DNA of 64,000 nucleotides from Aldersonia sp036524855 (GCA_036524855.1 DATDBL010000145.1:36367-100366), one strand, 5' to 3'. Positions 18,347 to 27,407 are shown, counted from the stretch's first letter. The notes: generated from the sequence alone by a model not told the origin. A program made the numbers and translations.

Positions 18347-21300
18347 ATGACCGAAAGCGGCTCGTTACCGGTTTCGTCCGCGCAGGAAGAGCTGTGGCTG
18401 GCACAGAAGTTGGTGCCGAGCCTGTCGAACAACATCTCCGGACATCTGGACGTCGCCGGTCCGATCGATCCGTCCGTGCTGGACGCCGCGTTACGGCGGA
18501 CTTATGGCGAGGCGCTCACCCTGCAGGTGAACATCGTCGACGACGCCAGCGGCCCTCGGCAGGTAGCGCGCGATTGCGGTGACTGGAGCCCGTTCTTCGT
18601 CGATGTCAGCGGAGAGGCGGACCCAGAGGGCGCGGCCCAGACCTTGATGGCCGATATGGTCGACCAACCCTTCGACCTCGAGCGGGACACCCTCTATCGA
18701 GCCGGGTTGATCAAACTCGGCGATTCACGATTCTTCGTCTTCTCGGTGTTCCATCACATCGTCGTGGACGGCTTCGGTACCGCGATCATCGCGCGACGGA
18801 TCGGGGAAGTGTATACGGCCCTGAGGCAGGGACTTCCGGTACCGAACGCCGAATTCGGCGGACCGGAATTGATCAACAGCGAGGACAACGAGTACCGAAG
18901 TTCCGACCAATTCGCGCAGGACCGGGAATTCTGGGGCGATTACACGTCCGCACTGCCGGACCCGATTCAGCTGCCGGCGAACCCGAGTTCTTCCGTTCCG
19001 GTCACCTTGCATTGGGGACTGACGATCTCGAGCGACGAGACCGTCGAATGGCTCGCCGCGGCGAACGCCCTGGGCGTCCCGGTGCCAGGCTTCCTGGCGG
19101 CGGCCGTCGCCGGCTTCCTGCACCGTATGTCGGGTGTCTCGGAATTCATGATGCGGTTCGGCGTCGCGAATCGAGTCGGCGCCGCAAGCCGCACGCCGGG
19201 TTTGGTGTCGAATGCCGTGCCGATGCGCGTGCAGGTCGAGCCGACGTCGCAATTCGGGGAGATCGCCGAGGCGGTACGTAGCGAGATTCGAACGATCCTG
19301 CGGCATTCCCGCTATCAGGGCTCCGATATTCGACGCGATATCCGATTCTCCGGAGCCGCCAAGAACCCGTTCGGTCCGATTCTGAACATCATTCCGTTCT
19401 TCGGATCGATCGACTTCGCCGGTACCCCCGCCTTCATCCGCGGTGTGTCGTTCGGCCCCGTCGATGACCTGTCCATTTCGCTCTACTACATCGGCAGCAG
19501 CGGGAACGGCTTGCATATCGAAATCGACGGTAACGGCCTCTTGTACAGCCGTGACGATCTGCGGCTCTATGCCGAGCAACTGATGGCGTTCTTCCATGCG
19601 GTGGTTGCGAATCCGGCCGCGCGGGTGGATCGGCTGGGCTTGTTGGCCGTGGCCGAGCGTGCGCGGGTGGTGCAGTGGGGGGTTGGGTCCGCGGTGCCGG
19701 TTGCGGATGTGACGTTGGTGGGGTTGTTCGAGGCGCGGGTGGTGGCGGCGCCGGGTGCGGTGGCGGTGGTGGATGGGGGTCGGGAGTGGACTTATGGGGA
19801 GGTGAATGCGTGGGCGAACGGGTTGGCGTGGGTGTTGATCGGTCGGGGGGTGGGTCCGGAGTCGGTGGTGGCGGTGGCGTTGGGGCGGTCGGTGGAGTTG
19901 GTGGTGGCGGTGTTGGCGGTGTGGAAGGCGGGTGGGGCGTATCTACCGATCGATCCGCGGTATTCGAGTGAGCAGACCGGGTTCGTGGTGGCGGATGCGG
20001 CGCCGGTGTTGGTGGTGACGGATGCGGTGAGGGGGGCGGGGTTGCCGGCGGGTGGGGTGGCGGTGTTGGAGTTGGACGGGCTGGTGCTGGATCGGGGGCG
20101 GGGTGATCCGTCGGATGTGGATCGGGTGGGGCGGTTGGGGCCGGGGAATTTGGCGTATGTGATGTACACGTCGGGGTCGACGGGGGTGCCGAAGGGGGTG
20201 GGGGTGTGTCACCGCAATGTGGTGGCGTTGTTCGCGGGGACGCGGGGGTGGGCGGGGTTCGGGGCGGGGGAGGTGTGGGCGTGGTGTCATTCGGCGGCGT
20301 TCGATTTCGCGGTGTGGGAGTGGTGGGGGGCGTTGTTGCATGGGGGTCGGGTGGTGGTGGTGCCGTGGGAGGTGCTGGGGTCGCCGGTGCGGTTGTGGGA
20401 GTTGGTGGCGCGGGAAGCGGTGACGGTGTTGTCGATGACGCCGTCGGCGTTTTACGGGTTGGTGGAGTTGGAGCGGGAGCGGGCGGCGGCGGTGTGGGGG
20501 GCGGGGCGGTTGCGGTTGGTGGTGTTCGGTGGGGAGGTGTTGGACGGGGCGCGTCTGCGGGGCTGGGGCGGTGCGGGGTCGGGGCCGGTGTTGGTGAACG
20601 GGTATGGGCCGACGGAGACGACGGTGTTCGCGGTGACCTATGCGCTGCCGGGCGTGGTGGGGGTGGGGTCGGTGCCGATCGGGTCGCCGGTGGGGGGTGC
20701 GCGGGTGGTGGTGGTGGATGCGGGGTTGGTGCCGGTGCCGGTGGGGGTGGCGGGGGAGTTGTATGTCGCGGGGTCGGGGGTGGGTCGGGGGTATTGGCGG
20801 CGGGCGGGGTTGACCGCGGTCCGGTTCGTGGCGTGCCCGTTCGCGGGGGTGGGGGCGCGGATGTATCGGACCGGGGATGTGGTGCGGTGGTCGCGGGCGG
20901 GGGTGTTGGAGTTCGTCGGGCGGGTCGATGAGCAGGTCAAGGTGCGCGGGTTCCGGGTGGAGCCGGGTGAGGTGGAGGCGGTGTTGGTGGCGCATCCGGC
21001 GGTGGCGGGGGCGGCGGTGATCGCCCGGGAGTTGCCCGCCGGCCCGGGGGCGGGGGTGGGGGATCGGCAGTTGGTGGGGTATGTGGTGCTGGATCGGGGG
21101 GTGAGCCTGGTGCGGGAGCCGGTGCGGGAGGCGGAGCTGGTCGGGCAGTGGCGGCGGGTGTACGACGATCTGTACTCCGGGGAGCGGGCGTATGCGCGGG
21201 GGCCGGGCGGGGCGGGCGGCGGAGTCGAATTCGGGGAGGATTTCGCGGGCTGGAACTCCAGCTACACCGGTCGGCCGATCCCGCTGGACCAGATGCGGCA

Positions 21301-23662
21301 ATGGCGGGCGGCGACCGTCGAACGGATCCGCGAGTTGCGGCCCCGGCGGGTGCTCGAGGTCGGGGTCGGCTCCGGGTTGTTGCTGTCGCGGCTGGCGCCG
21401 GAGTGTGCGGAGTATTGGGGCACGGATTTCTCCGCGGCGACGGTCGAGTCGTTGCGCGCCGGGTTGGCCGGGCAGGGGGGGTGGGCCCACCGGGTGCGGT
21501 TGCGGGTGCAGCCCGCCGACGTGTCCGACGGCCTGCCCGAGGGTCGTTTCGACACCGTGGTGGTGAACTCGGTGGTGCAGTACTTCCCGAATGCGGGGTA
21601 TCTGCTCGACGTGATCGCGACGGCGTTGCGGTTGCTGGCGCCCGGTGGGGCGCTGTTCGTCGGGGACGTGCGGAACCTGGGGTTGCTGCGCGAGTTCACC
21701 ACCGCGGTGGCGGTGGCCGGGGCGGACCCGGCGGCGACCGCCGCGGGGTTGCGGGAGCGGGTGCGCCGGGAGATGCTCGGCGAGCGGGAGTTGCTGTTGG
21801 CGCCGGAGTTCTTCGCCGCGCTGCCGCGGCGGTTCCCGCAGATCGCGGCGGTGCAGATCACGCTCAAGGACATGGCCGCGGTCAACGAGCTCAGCTGCTA
21901 CCGCTACGAGGTGGTGTTGCGCACCGCGCCGGTGCGGGTGCGGTCGGCGGCCGCCGCGCCGACCCGGCCGTGGGCGGACTTCGCGGGGTTGGCCGAGCTG
22001 GGGGCGTATCTGCGCGCCGAGCGGCCGCCGCTGCTGCGGGTCACCGGCATCCCGCACGCCGGGCTGGCCGGCGACGTGGCCGCGGTCGCCGCGCTGGACG
22101 CGGCCGCCGACCGCACCCCGATCGGGGCACTGCCCACCGCGCCGGATCCCGCCGCGGGCGCGGTGTGGCCCGCGGACTGCCACCGGCTGGCCGGCGAGCT
22201 CGGCCACACTGCGGCGCTGACCTTGTCACCCACTGCGGGCCGGATCGACGCCGTGTTCACCCGCGCCGACGACACCGCGGACCGGGTCGGGGCCGGACCG
22301 GTGTCGACCGACCTGTACCGGCCGGCCGGCCCGCTCGGCGCGCTGGCCGGCTACGTCAACGACCCGGCCGGCCCCGCTCGGGTCGCGGCGCTGCGCGGGT
22401 ATCTGGCCGAGCGGTTGCCGGAGTACATGGTGCCCGCGGCGATCGTCGCGCTGGACCGGCTGCCGGTCACCGTGAACGGCAAACTCGACCACCGCGCCCT
22501 GCCCACCCCCGACTACACCACCACCAGCTACCGCGCCCCCAGCACCGCCATCGAAGAAGCCATCGCCACCGTCTACGCCGAACTCCTCGACCTCCCCCGC
22601 GTCGGCGTCGACGACAGTTTCTTCGACATCGGGGGCAACTCGCTGGTGGCCACCAGGATGGTGACCATGCTGCGGGCCAGGCTCGGTGTCGACGTCCCCG
22701 TGAGTGCCGTGTTCCAGGATCCGACGCCGGGCGGACTCGCCCGCCGCATCGGCAGCCCGCTCAGTTCTCGTGGCGCGTCGGCGGGGTGGGCCTTCGGCGT
22801 GGTGCTGCCGCTTCGCTCCACCGGTGCCCTACCTCCACTATTCTGCGTGCATCCGGGCAGTGGACTCTCGTGGGCATATTCCGGGCTGCTGCAACATCTC
22901 TCATCCGACCGCCCGGTGTACGGGCTGCAGTCCCCGGTGATCAGTGGTGAGCCGGCCTTCGAATCGGTGCAGCAACTGGCTCATCGGTACGTCGAGGAGA
23001 TCCGCACCATCCAACAGAAGGGGCCCTACCATCTGCTCGGATGGTCGCTGGGTGGGGTCATCGCACACGTCATGGCCATCGAGTTGCGCAGCGCCGGTGC
23101 TGAGGTCGCGACGCTGGCGATCATGGACTCGCCCCTCGTCGAGGGAGACGATCCGTCCCTTGAAGAAGGCGATCTGTTCGAGGGCGAAATCACCGCCGAA
23201 AAGCTCGTCCGCGCCATGGGCGGCGAGTTCGCCAGCACCCACGCCGACGGAGAACTGCACGCCTCCGGCACGGAACTCGCTGGCACACAGGCCGAGAGCG
23301 AAATGTCCTTCGAGGATGCCGTTGCGGTCCTGAACCGGTCATTCGGCGTGGACACCGGGCTCACGCCCATGCACCTGAAGCGCCTCGGCGCCTGGGTCGA
23401 GAATCGGAAACGGTTGCTGCGAGGCTTTAGCCCTGGAGTCTTCGACGGGGACCTGCTGTTCTTCAGCGCGGCGCAGTCGTTGGACGACACCGGCGAGCGG
23501 CGGTCGGCCGAGGTATGGCGACCGGCCATCACCGGGGCCATTCGCGAGCACGTTGTGGGCTGTGCGCACATCGAAATGACCACGCCGCAGGCGTACGCTG
23601 TCATCGGTCCCGTTCTGGAGAACTACCTTGCCGAACGGACCTCGCCGCCCCCTGCGTCGTGA
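18347..23662 (+). CDS. Single-module NRPS: C-A-(N-methyltransferase)-PCP-TE
   Basis: The 1771-residue protein has a condensation domain (HHIVVDG at 136-142) and an adenylation domain from about 440 (TSGSTGVPKG near 606, NGYGPTETT, YRTGDVV, and VGRVDEQVKVRGFR near 863). A SAM-dependent N-methyltransferase is inserted before A10 (LEVGVGSG near 1002), followed by NGKLDHRA near 1376, a carrier protein (DIGGNSLVAT) and a thioesterase (GWSLGG near 1565). By eye the A-domain code is about DFWSVGGVFK, with no sure match. It should release an N-methylated aminoacyl product, acylated or joined to an upstream unit. ATG 18347 is preferred to 18278. Confidence 0.93.
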   Translation: MTESGSLPVSSAQEELWLAQKLVPSLSNNISGHLDVAGPIDPSVLDAALRRTYGEALTLQVNIVDDASGPRQVARDCGDWSPFFVDVSGEADPEGAAQTLMADMVDQPFDLERDTLYRAGLIKLGDSRFFVFSVFHHIVVDGFGTAIIARRIGEVYTALRQGLPVPNAEFGGPELINSEDNEYRSSDQFAQDREFWGDYTSALPDPIQLPANPSSSVPVTLHWGLTISSDETVEWLAAANALGVPVPGFLAAAVAGFLHRMSGVSEFMMRFGVANRVGAASRTPGLVSNAVPMRVQVEPTSQFGEIAEAVRSEIRTILRHSRYQGSDIRRDIRFSGAAKNPFGPILNIIPFFGSIDFAGTPAFIRGVSFGPVDDLSISLYYIGSSGNGLHIEIDGNGLLYSRDDLRLYAEQLMAFFHAVVANPAARVDRLGLLAVAERARVVQWGVGSAVPVADVTLVGLFEARVVAAPGAVAVVDGGREWTYGEVNAWANGLAWVLIGRGVGPESVVAVALGRSVELVVAVLAVWKAGGAYLPIDPRYSSEQTGFVVADAAPVLVVTDAVRGAGLPAGGVAVLELDGLVLDRGRGDPSDVDRVGRLGPGNLAYVMYTSGSTGVPKGVGVCHRNVVALFAGTRGWAGFGAGEVWAWCHSAAFDFAVWEWWGALLHGGRVVVVPWEVLGSPVRLWELVAREAVTVLSMTPSAFYGLVELERERAAAVWGAGRLRLVVFGGEVLDGARLRGWGGAGSGPVLVNGYGPTETTVFAVTYALPGVVGVGSVPIGSPVGGARVVVVDAGLVPVPVGVAGELYVAGSGVGRGYWRRAGLTAVRFVACPFAGVGARMYRTGDVVRWSRAGVLEFVGRVDEQVKVRGFRVEPGEVEAVLVAHPAVAGAAVIARELPAGPGAGVGDRQLVGYVVLDRGVSLVREPVREAELVGQWRRVYDDLYSGERAYARGPGGAGGGVEFGEDFAGWNSSYTGRPIPLDQMRQWRAATVERIRELRPRRVLEVGVGSGLLLSRLAPECAEYWGTDFSAATVESLRAGLAGQGGWAHRVRLRVQPADVSDGLPEGRFDTVVVNSVVQYFPNAGYLLDVIATALRLLAPGGALFVGDVRNLGLLREFTTAVAVAGADPAATAAGLRERVRREMLGERELLLAPEFFAALPRRFPQIAAVQITLKDMAAVNELSCYRYEVVLRTAPVRVRSAAAAPTRPWADFAGLAELGAYLRAERPPLLRVTGIPHAGLAGDVAAVAALDAAADRTPIGALPTAPDPAAGAVWPADCHRLAGELGHTAALTLSPTAGRIDAVFTRADDTADRVGAGPVSTDLYRPAGPLGALAGYVNDPAGPARVAALRGYLAERLPEYMVPAAIVALDRLPVTVNGKLDHRALPTPDYTTTSYRAPSTAIEEAIATVYAELLDLPRVGVDDSFFDIGGNSLVATRMVTMLRARLGVDVPVSAVFQDPTPGGLARRIGSPLSSRGASAGWAFGVVLPLRSTGALPPLFCVHPGSGLSWAYSGLLQHLSSDRPVYGLQSPVISGEPAFESVQQLAHRYVEEIRTIQQKGPYHLLGWSLGGVIAHVMAIELRSAGAEVATLAIMDSPLVEGDDPSLEEGDLFEGEITAEKLVRAMGGEFASTHADGELHASGTELAGTQAESEMSFEDAVAVLNRSFGVDTGLTPMHLKRLGAWVENRKRLLRGFSPGVFDGDLLFFSAAQSLDDTGERRSAEVWRPAITGAIREHVVGCAHIEMTTPQAYAVIGPVLENYLAERTSPPPAS

Positions 23663-23682
23663 TTAGTTGGCCGCCGCCCGAC

Positions 23683-24195
23683 TCAGCCTCGCTGCTCGTT
23701 CGTCAACCATCCGTTGAGCACGCTCTGGTCGCTCGCGACCGACCGCAAGATCATCTGCCTGACCAGGAGTTCGATCTGGCCGCCGACCAACGGCATTTTC
23801 ACCGCGACCTGCCCGTGAATGTCAAACAGGGTGCGACCGGATTCGATCCCGCGCAGTCGGGACCGGCTCTCGATGCGGAATGGCACCCCGCCCGTCGCGC
23901 CGCCGGTGATCCGTCCGCGCGCAGTATCCCCATCGAGCCGACCCCATTCGTTTACCCACTCCGAGACCAGTGGTCGTCGCAGCACGCCGCGCGCGATGGC
24001 GGGTAGGTCGGCGAGGTCGGTCCGATCGGTCACCGTGACCCGCAGCGTTTCGGGTCCGGACGGTTTGTCGATCACCACGACGGAGCGATCGTTGTCCTTC
24101 ATGCGCCAACGCCAATATCTTTCGTCCGTGAGTGCCGCGTGCACCTCCCGCACAGCGTGCGGAAGTTCAGCCGAGAATTCGAAGTCCTTCGGCAC
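23683..24195 (-). CDS. DUF2505 protein (SRPBCC-like)
   Basis: The 170-residue protein starts MPKDFEFSAELPHAVREVHAALTD-like and continues YWRWRM, typical of actinobacterial DUF2505 proteins, which resemble START/SRPBCC lipid-binding folds. Function unknown. No signal peptide or catalytic residues are evident. It is convergent with the NRPS, 20 bp apart. Confidence 0.8.
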   Translation of the reverse strand: MPKDFEFSAELPHAVREVHAALTDERYWRWRMKDNDRSVVVIDKPSGPETLRVTVTDRTDLADLPAIARGVLRRPLVSEWVNEWGRLDGDTARGRITGGATGGVPFRIESRSRLRGIESGRTLFDIHGQVAVKMPLVGGQIELLVRQMILRSVASDQSVLNGWLTNEQRG

Positions 24196-24235
24196 GACTG
24201 GAACGCTATCGCCGACCGGTCCCCTTGTCGCGTCA

Positions 24236-24452
24236 TCACGACCGAGCGGACAGGTCAGCCGCCCTCAGCCGCTCCAGCACCGGCGAGAACGCCTCGGCGA
24301 GATCGGCCGGCACCAGCACCTCGTCGATCCCGAGCCAATAACGGTGTTCCAGCAGCGTCGCGTCGGCCACGTCGGGGACGGCAGGAGGCCCGCGGCCCCC
24401 CCCGTAGCTGCTCGGTCACCGTCATCTGCGCAAGCGTTCGCTCGATCGTCAT
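24236..24452 (-). pseudogene. Small conserved-looking gene with a frameshift in a G8 tract
   Basis: The minus strand starts MTIERTLAQMTVTEQLRGG, then leaves frame at a run of eight G (24396-24403). Removing one G joins it to a coherent second part (VADATLLEHRYWLGIDEVLV, then an amphipathic helix) that ends at 24236, giving about 71 residues. The Leu/Glu-rich helical pattern after the break looks coding. It may be a pseudogene, a slippage-switched gene or a sequencing error. I do not recognise the family. Confidence 0.55.
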
Positions 24453-24511
24453 CGCGACTCCATCCGGTCGGGGGGTACGTTCATCTCTGGTACCCAACGA
24501 AAGGACTGGAC

Positions 24512-24949
24512 ATGCCAACTCGTAGCGCGCGCACCGACTGGAAGGGTGGCCTGCAGGACGGCTCCGGCCAGGTCAGCCTCGCCAGTTCCGGCGTCGGCAC
24601 CTTCGACGTGTCGTTTCCGAAGCGAGCGGCCGAGGACGCGGACGGCACCACGAGCCCCGAGGAACTGATCGCGGCCGCGCATTCTGCGTGCTATTCGATG
24701 GCGCTGTCCGCTGAGATCGCCCAGGCCGGTGGCACACCACAGTCGCTCGACGTGACCGCCGACGTCTCGCTCGGTCCCGATCCGGCTGGCGGCTTCCGGC
24801 TGACCGGCATCAAGCTCACCGTGCGCGGCAAGGCCGACGGCCTCGATGCGGACGGGTTCGCCAAGGCCGCGCAGATCGCAAAGGAAGGCTGCCCGGTGAG
24901 CAAGGCGCTGACCGGCGTGGACATCTCGCTGGACGCGGCCCTGGTCTGA
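24512..24949 (+). CDS. OsmC/Ohr-family peroxiredoxin
   Basis: The 145-residue protein has the two redox Cys of the family: SACYSMALSAE near residue 58 and KEGCPVSKAL near residue 131. It should reduce organic or fatty-acid hydroperoxides. Its N-terminus (RTDWKGGLQDGSGQVSL) is that of the OsmC subgroup. AAGGA lies 8 nt before ATG 24512; the much longer upstream frame is antisense to other genes. Confidence 0.93.
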   Translation: MPTRSARTDWKGGLQDGSGQVSLASSGVGTFDVSFPKRAAEDADGTTSPEELIAAAHSACYSMALSAEIAQAGGTPQSLDVTADVSLGPDPAGGFRLTGIKLTVRGKADGLDADGFAKAAQIAKEGCPVSKALTGVDISLDAALV

Positions 24950-25076
24950 CGCGGCCCTGGTCCGACGAACGACCGTCCACGTCGGGTCTATCCCAGCCGC
25001 GAGGTCACCGCCTATTTTTGCTGAGTTGGCCTGTGTTCATCGGGGGCAGCGCGGACACTCTCCGAGAGGAGCGGCG

Positions 25077-25452
25077 ATGACCGGCGTCACGTTCGGTGCC
25101 CCAGGTAAGGGTCCGTGGGAACTGGACCCCACGCATTTCCCACGCCCGGTGACACGCTTCCTGGCCGACGCATTGGTAGCCGGGATGCCACGTGGATTCT
25201 CCTTCTGCACGGCGAGAACGTGGTGCTGCGGTTGCTCGGCGCCATCGTCACAGACCGAGGCGGGCAGCTGAGCCGGGCGGCGGTCGTCGCCAGGGAGTTC
25301 GGCATCCCGGCCGTCGTGGGCACTCGACCGTCTCGCGGTCGAGTGCGACCGGGTGTTCGGCGATCCGGATCACGACGTCGAGTTCGCCTTGCGGCCGGTG
25401 CGCTGTACCTGCTGCAGCGGCGGCCGATCACCCCCTCACCGTCCCGCTGGTA
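25077..25452 (+). pseudogene. Debris of PEP-utilising enzyme genes
   Basis: A good ribosome site and ATG (25077) start a frame with WELDPTHFPRPVTRF, the N-terminus of a PEP-utilising mobile-domain protein. It breaks after about 40 residues. Another frame then gives GAIVTDRGGQLSRAAVVARE, the phosphohistidine-domain motif, and finally LYLLQRRPIT, the end of a PPDK ATP-binding domain. Large deletions and at least two frameshifts make this non-functional. A 10-bp inverted repeat (25321-25345) sits at one break. Confidence 0.75.
25321..25345. repeat. Perfect 10-bp inverted repeat in gene debris
   Basis: CACTCGACCG and CGGTCGAGTG flank the 5-nt loop TCTCG. It lies exactly where the reading frame of the PEP-utilising remnant is lost, so it may mark a deletion or rearrangement junction. 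Confidence 0.7.
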
Positions 25453-25797
25453 GTCCTCGGAATCGGACTGGGCGCGGCCACACCAGCGGCGCAGAGCGCG
25501 GCACGCGTGGCGCAGTCGGGCATGGCCGCCGGCGTCATGTCGACGATGCGCTACCTCGGCGGCGTCGCCGGGGTAGCCGTCCTCGGTGCGATGCTCGGCG
25601 AGCCAGACGGGGGCGGTGTCGACGGTGGCGGGGCCGCGATCGTGGCGGATCATCGGGCCCTGCTGCTCGTCTTCGGCGCGGCGCTGGCCGCAAGCGCGGC
25701 GTGTGCCGCTGCGCTGCCCGGGCGCGTCAGGGTCTCGCCGGCCGGGGAAGTCCCCGGTGTCGCGCCGGCACCTGGCGACGAGCGCGCCGACCGATAG
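25436..25797 (+). pseudogene. C-terminal fragment of an MFS transporter
   Basis: The open frame encodes about 120 residues with two or three hydrophobic helices: LVVLGIGLGAATPAAQSAAR, GVMSTMRYLGGVAGVAVLGA and a final ALLLVFGAALAAS. This is the end of a 14-helix drug-transporter-like MFS protein. It has no start codon context and follows directly on the PEP-enzyme debris. It should not be functional alone. Confidence 0.7.
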
Positions 25798-25810
25798 GTC
25801 GCGGCGGACA

Positions 25811-26605
25811 TCACCCCACGGTGCCGGCCGTGCTTCCCGCTGAAGTATGAGCAGTATCAGCCGACCGCGCGGCGCGCTCGGTGAGGAACGCGAACGCGAG
25901 GCCGAGCACCAGCCACAGCGTCGTCTGCACCGCCAGCGACGAGATCCGGAACTCCCAGAGGAGTGACGCCGGGAAGTCCGCGCCGACCTCGTCGATGCCG
26001 GGCATCAGGACGTAACCGAGGCCGACGATCACCACGAACGTCGCGGTCGTCGCGGCGATCCGCACGGTCACCAGCGAATCGCGCAGGGCCCGCAGCACCC
26101 ACCCGGCCGCGACGATCGCGCCGAACCCGAGCACGACCGCGGCGAGCCACAGCAGCGTGCGTTGGTTGATCGTCTCCGGATCGCCGACCGCGGGCGGATT
26201 CGGCGGGTACTTGAAGAACGGCACCGCATCGATCGCCAGCCACGCCAGGCCGGCGAACGTCAGTGCCAGCGCCACCCCCGAGAGCGCGATTCTCGAGCGC
26301 GCGAAGTTCAGCACGGTCGCATAGATGGCGCCGAGCGCGAGTCCGGCCAGGGCGGTCGCGAGGAACAGGCCCGCCTGCTGTCCGGTGCGGCTGACCAGCG
26401 CCTCTTCCTCGTCGTGCGAGTGGGTTGGCGCTTCGGATTCGTGCTCGTGGGCCGCTTCGGCGGAGTGCGCCTCCTCGATCGCGATTGCCGCGTCCACGTG
26501 CGGTTCTCCGAGGAAGAACGCGACCCCGCCGGCCAGCAGGCCGGCAATGAGTCCGGCCAGCAGGCCGCGGATGATCAGGCTCGAGAACGATCCGGTCAGT
26601 GGCAC
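25811..26605 (-). CDS. cbtA: CbtA-family cobalt transporter subunit
   Basis: The 264-residue membrane protein has about six or seven hydrophobic segments and, after the first, a His/Glu-rich loop (AHSAEAAHEHESEAPTHSHD) likely to bind metal. It resembles CbtA, a putative cobalt transporter subunit found with CbtB under cobalamin riboswitches. The GTG start at 26605 overlaps cbtB by 10 bp; a larger upstream frame only shadows cbtB. Confidence 0.88.
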   Translation of the reverse strand: MPLTGSFSSLIIRGLLAGLIAGLLAGGVAFFLGEPHVDAAIAIEEAHSAEAAHEHESEAPTHSHDEEEALVSRTGQQAGLFLATALAGLALGAIYATVLNFARSRIALSGVALALTFAGLAWLAIDAVPFFKYPPNPPAVGDPETINQRTLLWLAAVVLGFGAIVAAGWVLRALRDSLVTVRIAATTATFVVIVGLGYVLMPGIDEVGADFPASLLWEFRISSLAVQTTLWLVLGLAFAFLTERAARSADTAHTSAGSTAGTVG

Positions 26606-26790
26606 GGCAGGCCCAGCAGGTGCCGACCGTCGTGCATCAGCTCGTGCATGTACATCCCGCTGCGGGAGATGACGCCCTGGTCGAACCCGACCAGGTACAG
26701 CGTGAGCAGTGCGAGCAGGACGACGCCTGCGGCGATCAGCAGTGCGAGCATCGGGTCGGTCGTCTTGCTGGGGGTCGATACGTAAGCCAT
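26596..26790 (-). CDS. cbtB: CbtB-family cobalt transporter subunit
   Basis: The 64-residue protein has one membrane helix (LALLIAAGVVLLALLTLYLV) and a conserved His-rich end HELMHDGRHLLGLPCH, the CbtB metal-binding signature. AGGAGG precedes the ATG at 26790 with ideal spacing. It is first in a two-gene operon with cbtA, downstream of a cobalamin riboswitch. Confidence 0.92.
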   Translation of the reverse strand: MAYVSTPSKTTDPMLALLIAAGVVLLALLTLYLVGFDQGVISRSGMYMHELMHDGRHLLGLPCH

Positions 26791-26824
26791 GTGTCCTCCT
26801 GGGAGTGCGCGTCCCGGTCGAGTC

Positions 26825-26940
26825 GCGACGCGAGTACCCGGGTCTGGCTTCCCATGCTGGTTGGACAGCGGCTGGGTCACAGTGGCGCGACCGCTCCGGA
26901 ATCACACCGGCATTCCTGGTACGGCATCGTTTTGTCGCTC
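26825..26940 (-). promoter_or_regulatory. Cobalamin (B12) riboswitch
   Basis: Reading the minus strand, the leader of cbtB contains GCCGGTGTGATTCCGG, then CGGTCGCGCCACTGT and further on the B12 box AGCCAGACC. These are the conserved core blocks of the adenosylcobalamin riboswitch, in the right order and spacing. It ends about 35 nt before the cbtB start and likely represses cobalt uptake when B12 is plentiful. Confidence 0.88.
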
Positions 26941-27005
26941 AGTATGACCACAAACGTGGCCACCAGGGGACTTTTTCACCCGCCCGAGCGGGTGTCAATC
27001 CGCGC

Positions 27006-27407
27006 TCAGCTCAGGCCGGGATAGACGAAGTGGCTGGGCCCGCCGCCGGGCAGTTGCCAGCCGACGACTGCGGGGAAGTTGAACGGCAACCGCGTCAGCT
27101 TGTGCGGGTTGCCGGCCCGGTCGGCCTGCCAGCATTCGAGCAGCACTCCGTGGAAGGTGGTGCAGACGATTCGGGTGCTCGTGCCGTACGGCGACGTGAG
27201 CCGGTTCTGCGCTGCCAGCGGATTCCAATAGTCGAGATCGGTCGGCGTCAGAAAATCCTTCGTCTCGAACGGGACGATCGGAGTTGGATAGTCGGGCACG
27301 GGCGGCCATTCGTCGGCGTTGGCAATGCCGGCACCACCGACCAGCGCCGCCGCCATCAGCACGACAGCCGTCGCCGCGACCATCACCAGTCGAATTGCTG
27401 CCCGCAT
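27006..27407 (-). CDS. Small secreted protein of unknown function
   Basis: The 133-residue protein has a clear signal peptide (basic start, hydrophobic stretch, cleavage near GIANADEW at residue 31-34). The mature part is Pro-rich and Tyr/Trp-rich, has two Cys (CTTF, ECWQ) that could form a disulfide, and ends SHFVYPGLS. I do not recognise the family. It lies between the cbt operon and mhuD on the same strand. Confidence 0.8.
   Translation of the reverse strand: MRAAIRLVMVAATAVVLMAAALVGGAGIANADEWPPVPDYPTPIVPFETKDFLTPTDLDYWNPLAAQNRLTSPYGTSTRIVCTTFHGVLLECWQADRAGNPHKLTRLPFNFPAVVGWQLPGGGPSHFVYPGLS

Noticed and set aside
19943..22207. 754-residue His/Pro/Arg-rich frame antisense to the NRPS
   Set aside because: Its odd composition is the direct complement of the G/T-rich adenylation region; no start signal or motif.
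18347..23662. NRPS as the siderophore synthetase served by the monooxygenase/MbtH genes
   Set aside because: It has one module, no iron box was seen upstream, and it is 28 kb away; a link cannot be supported from sequence.
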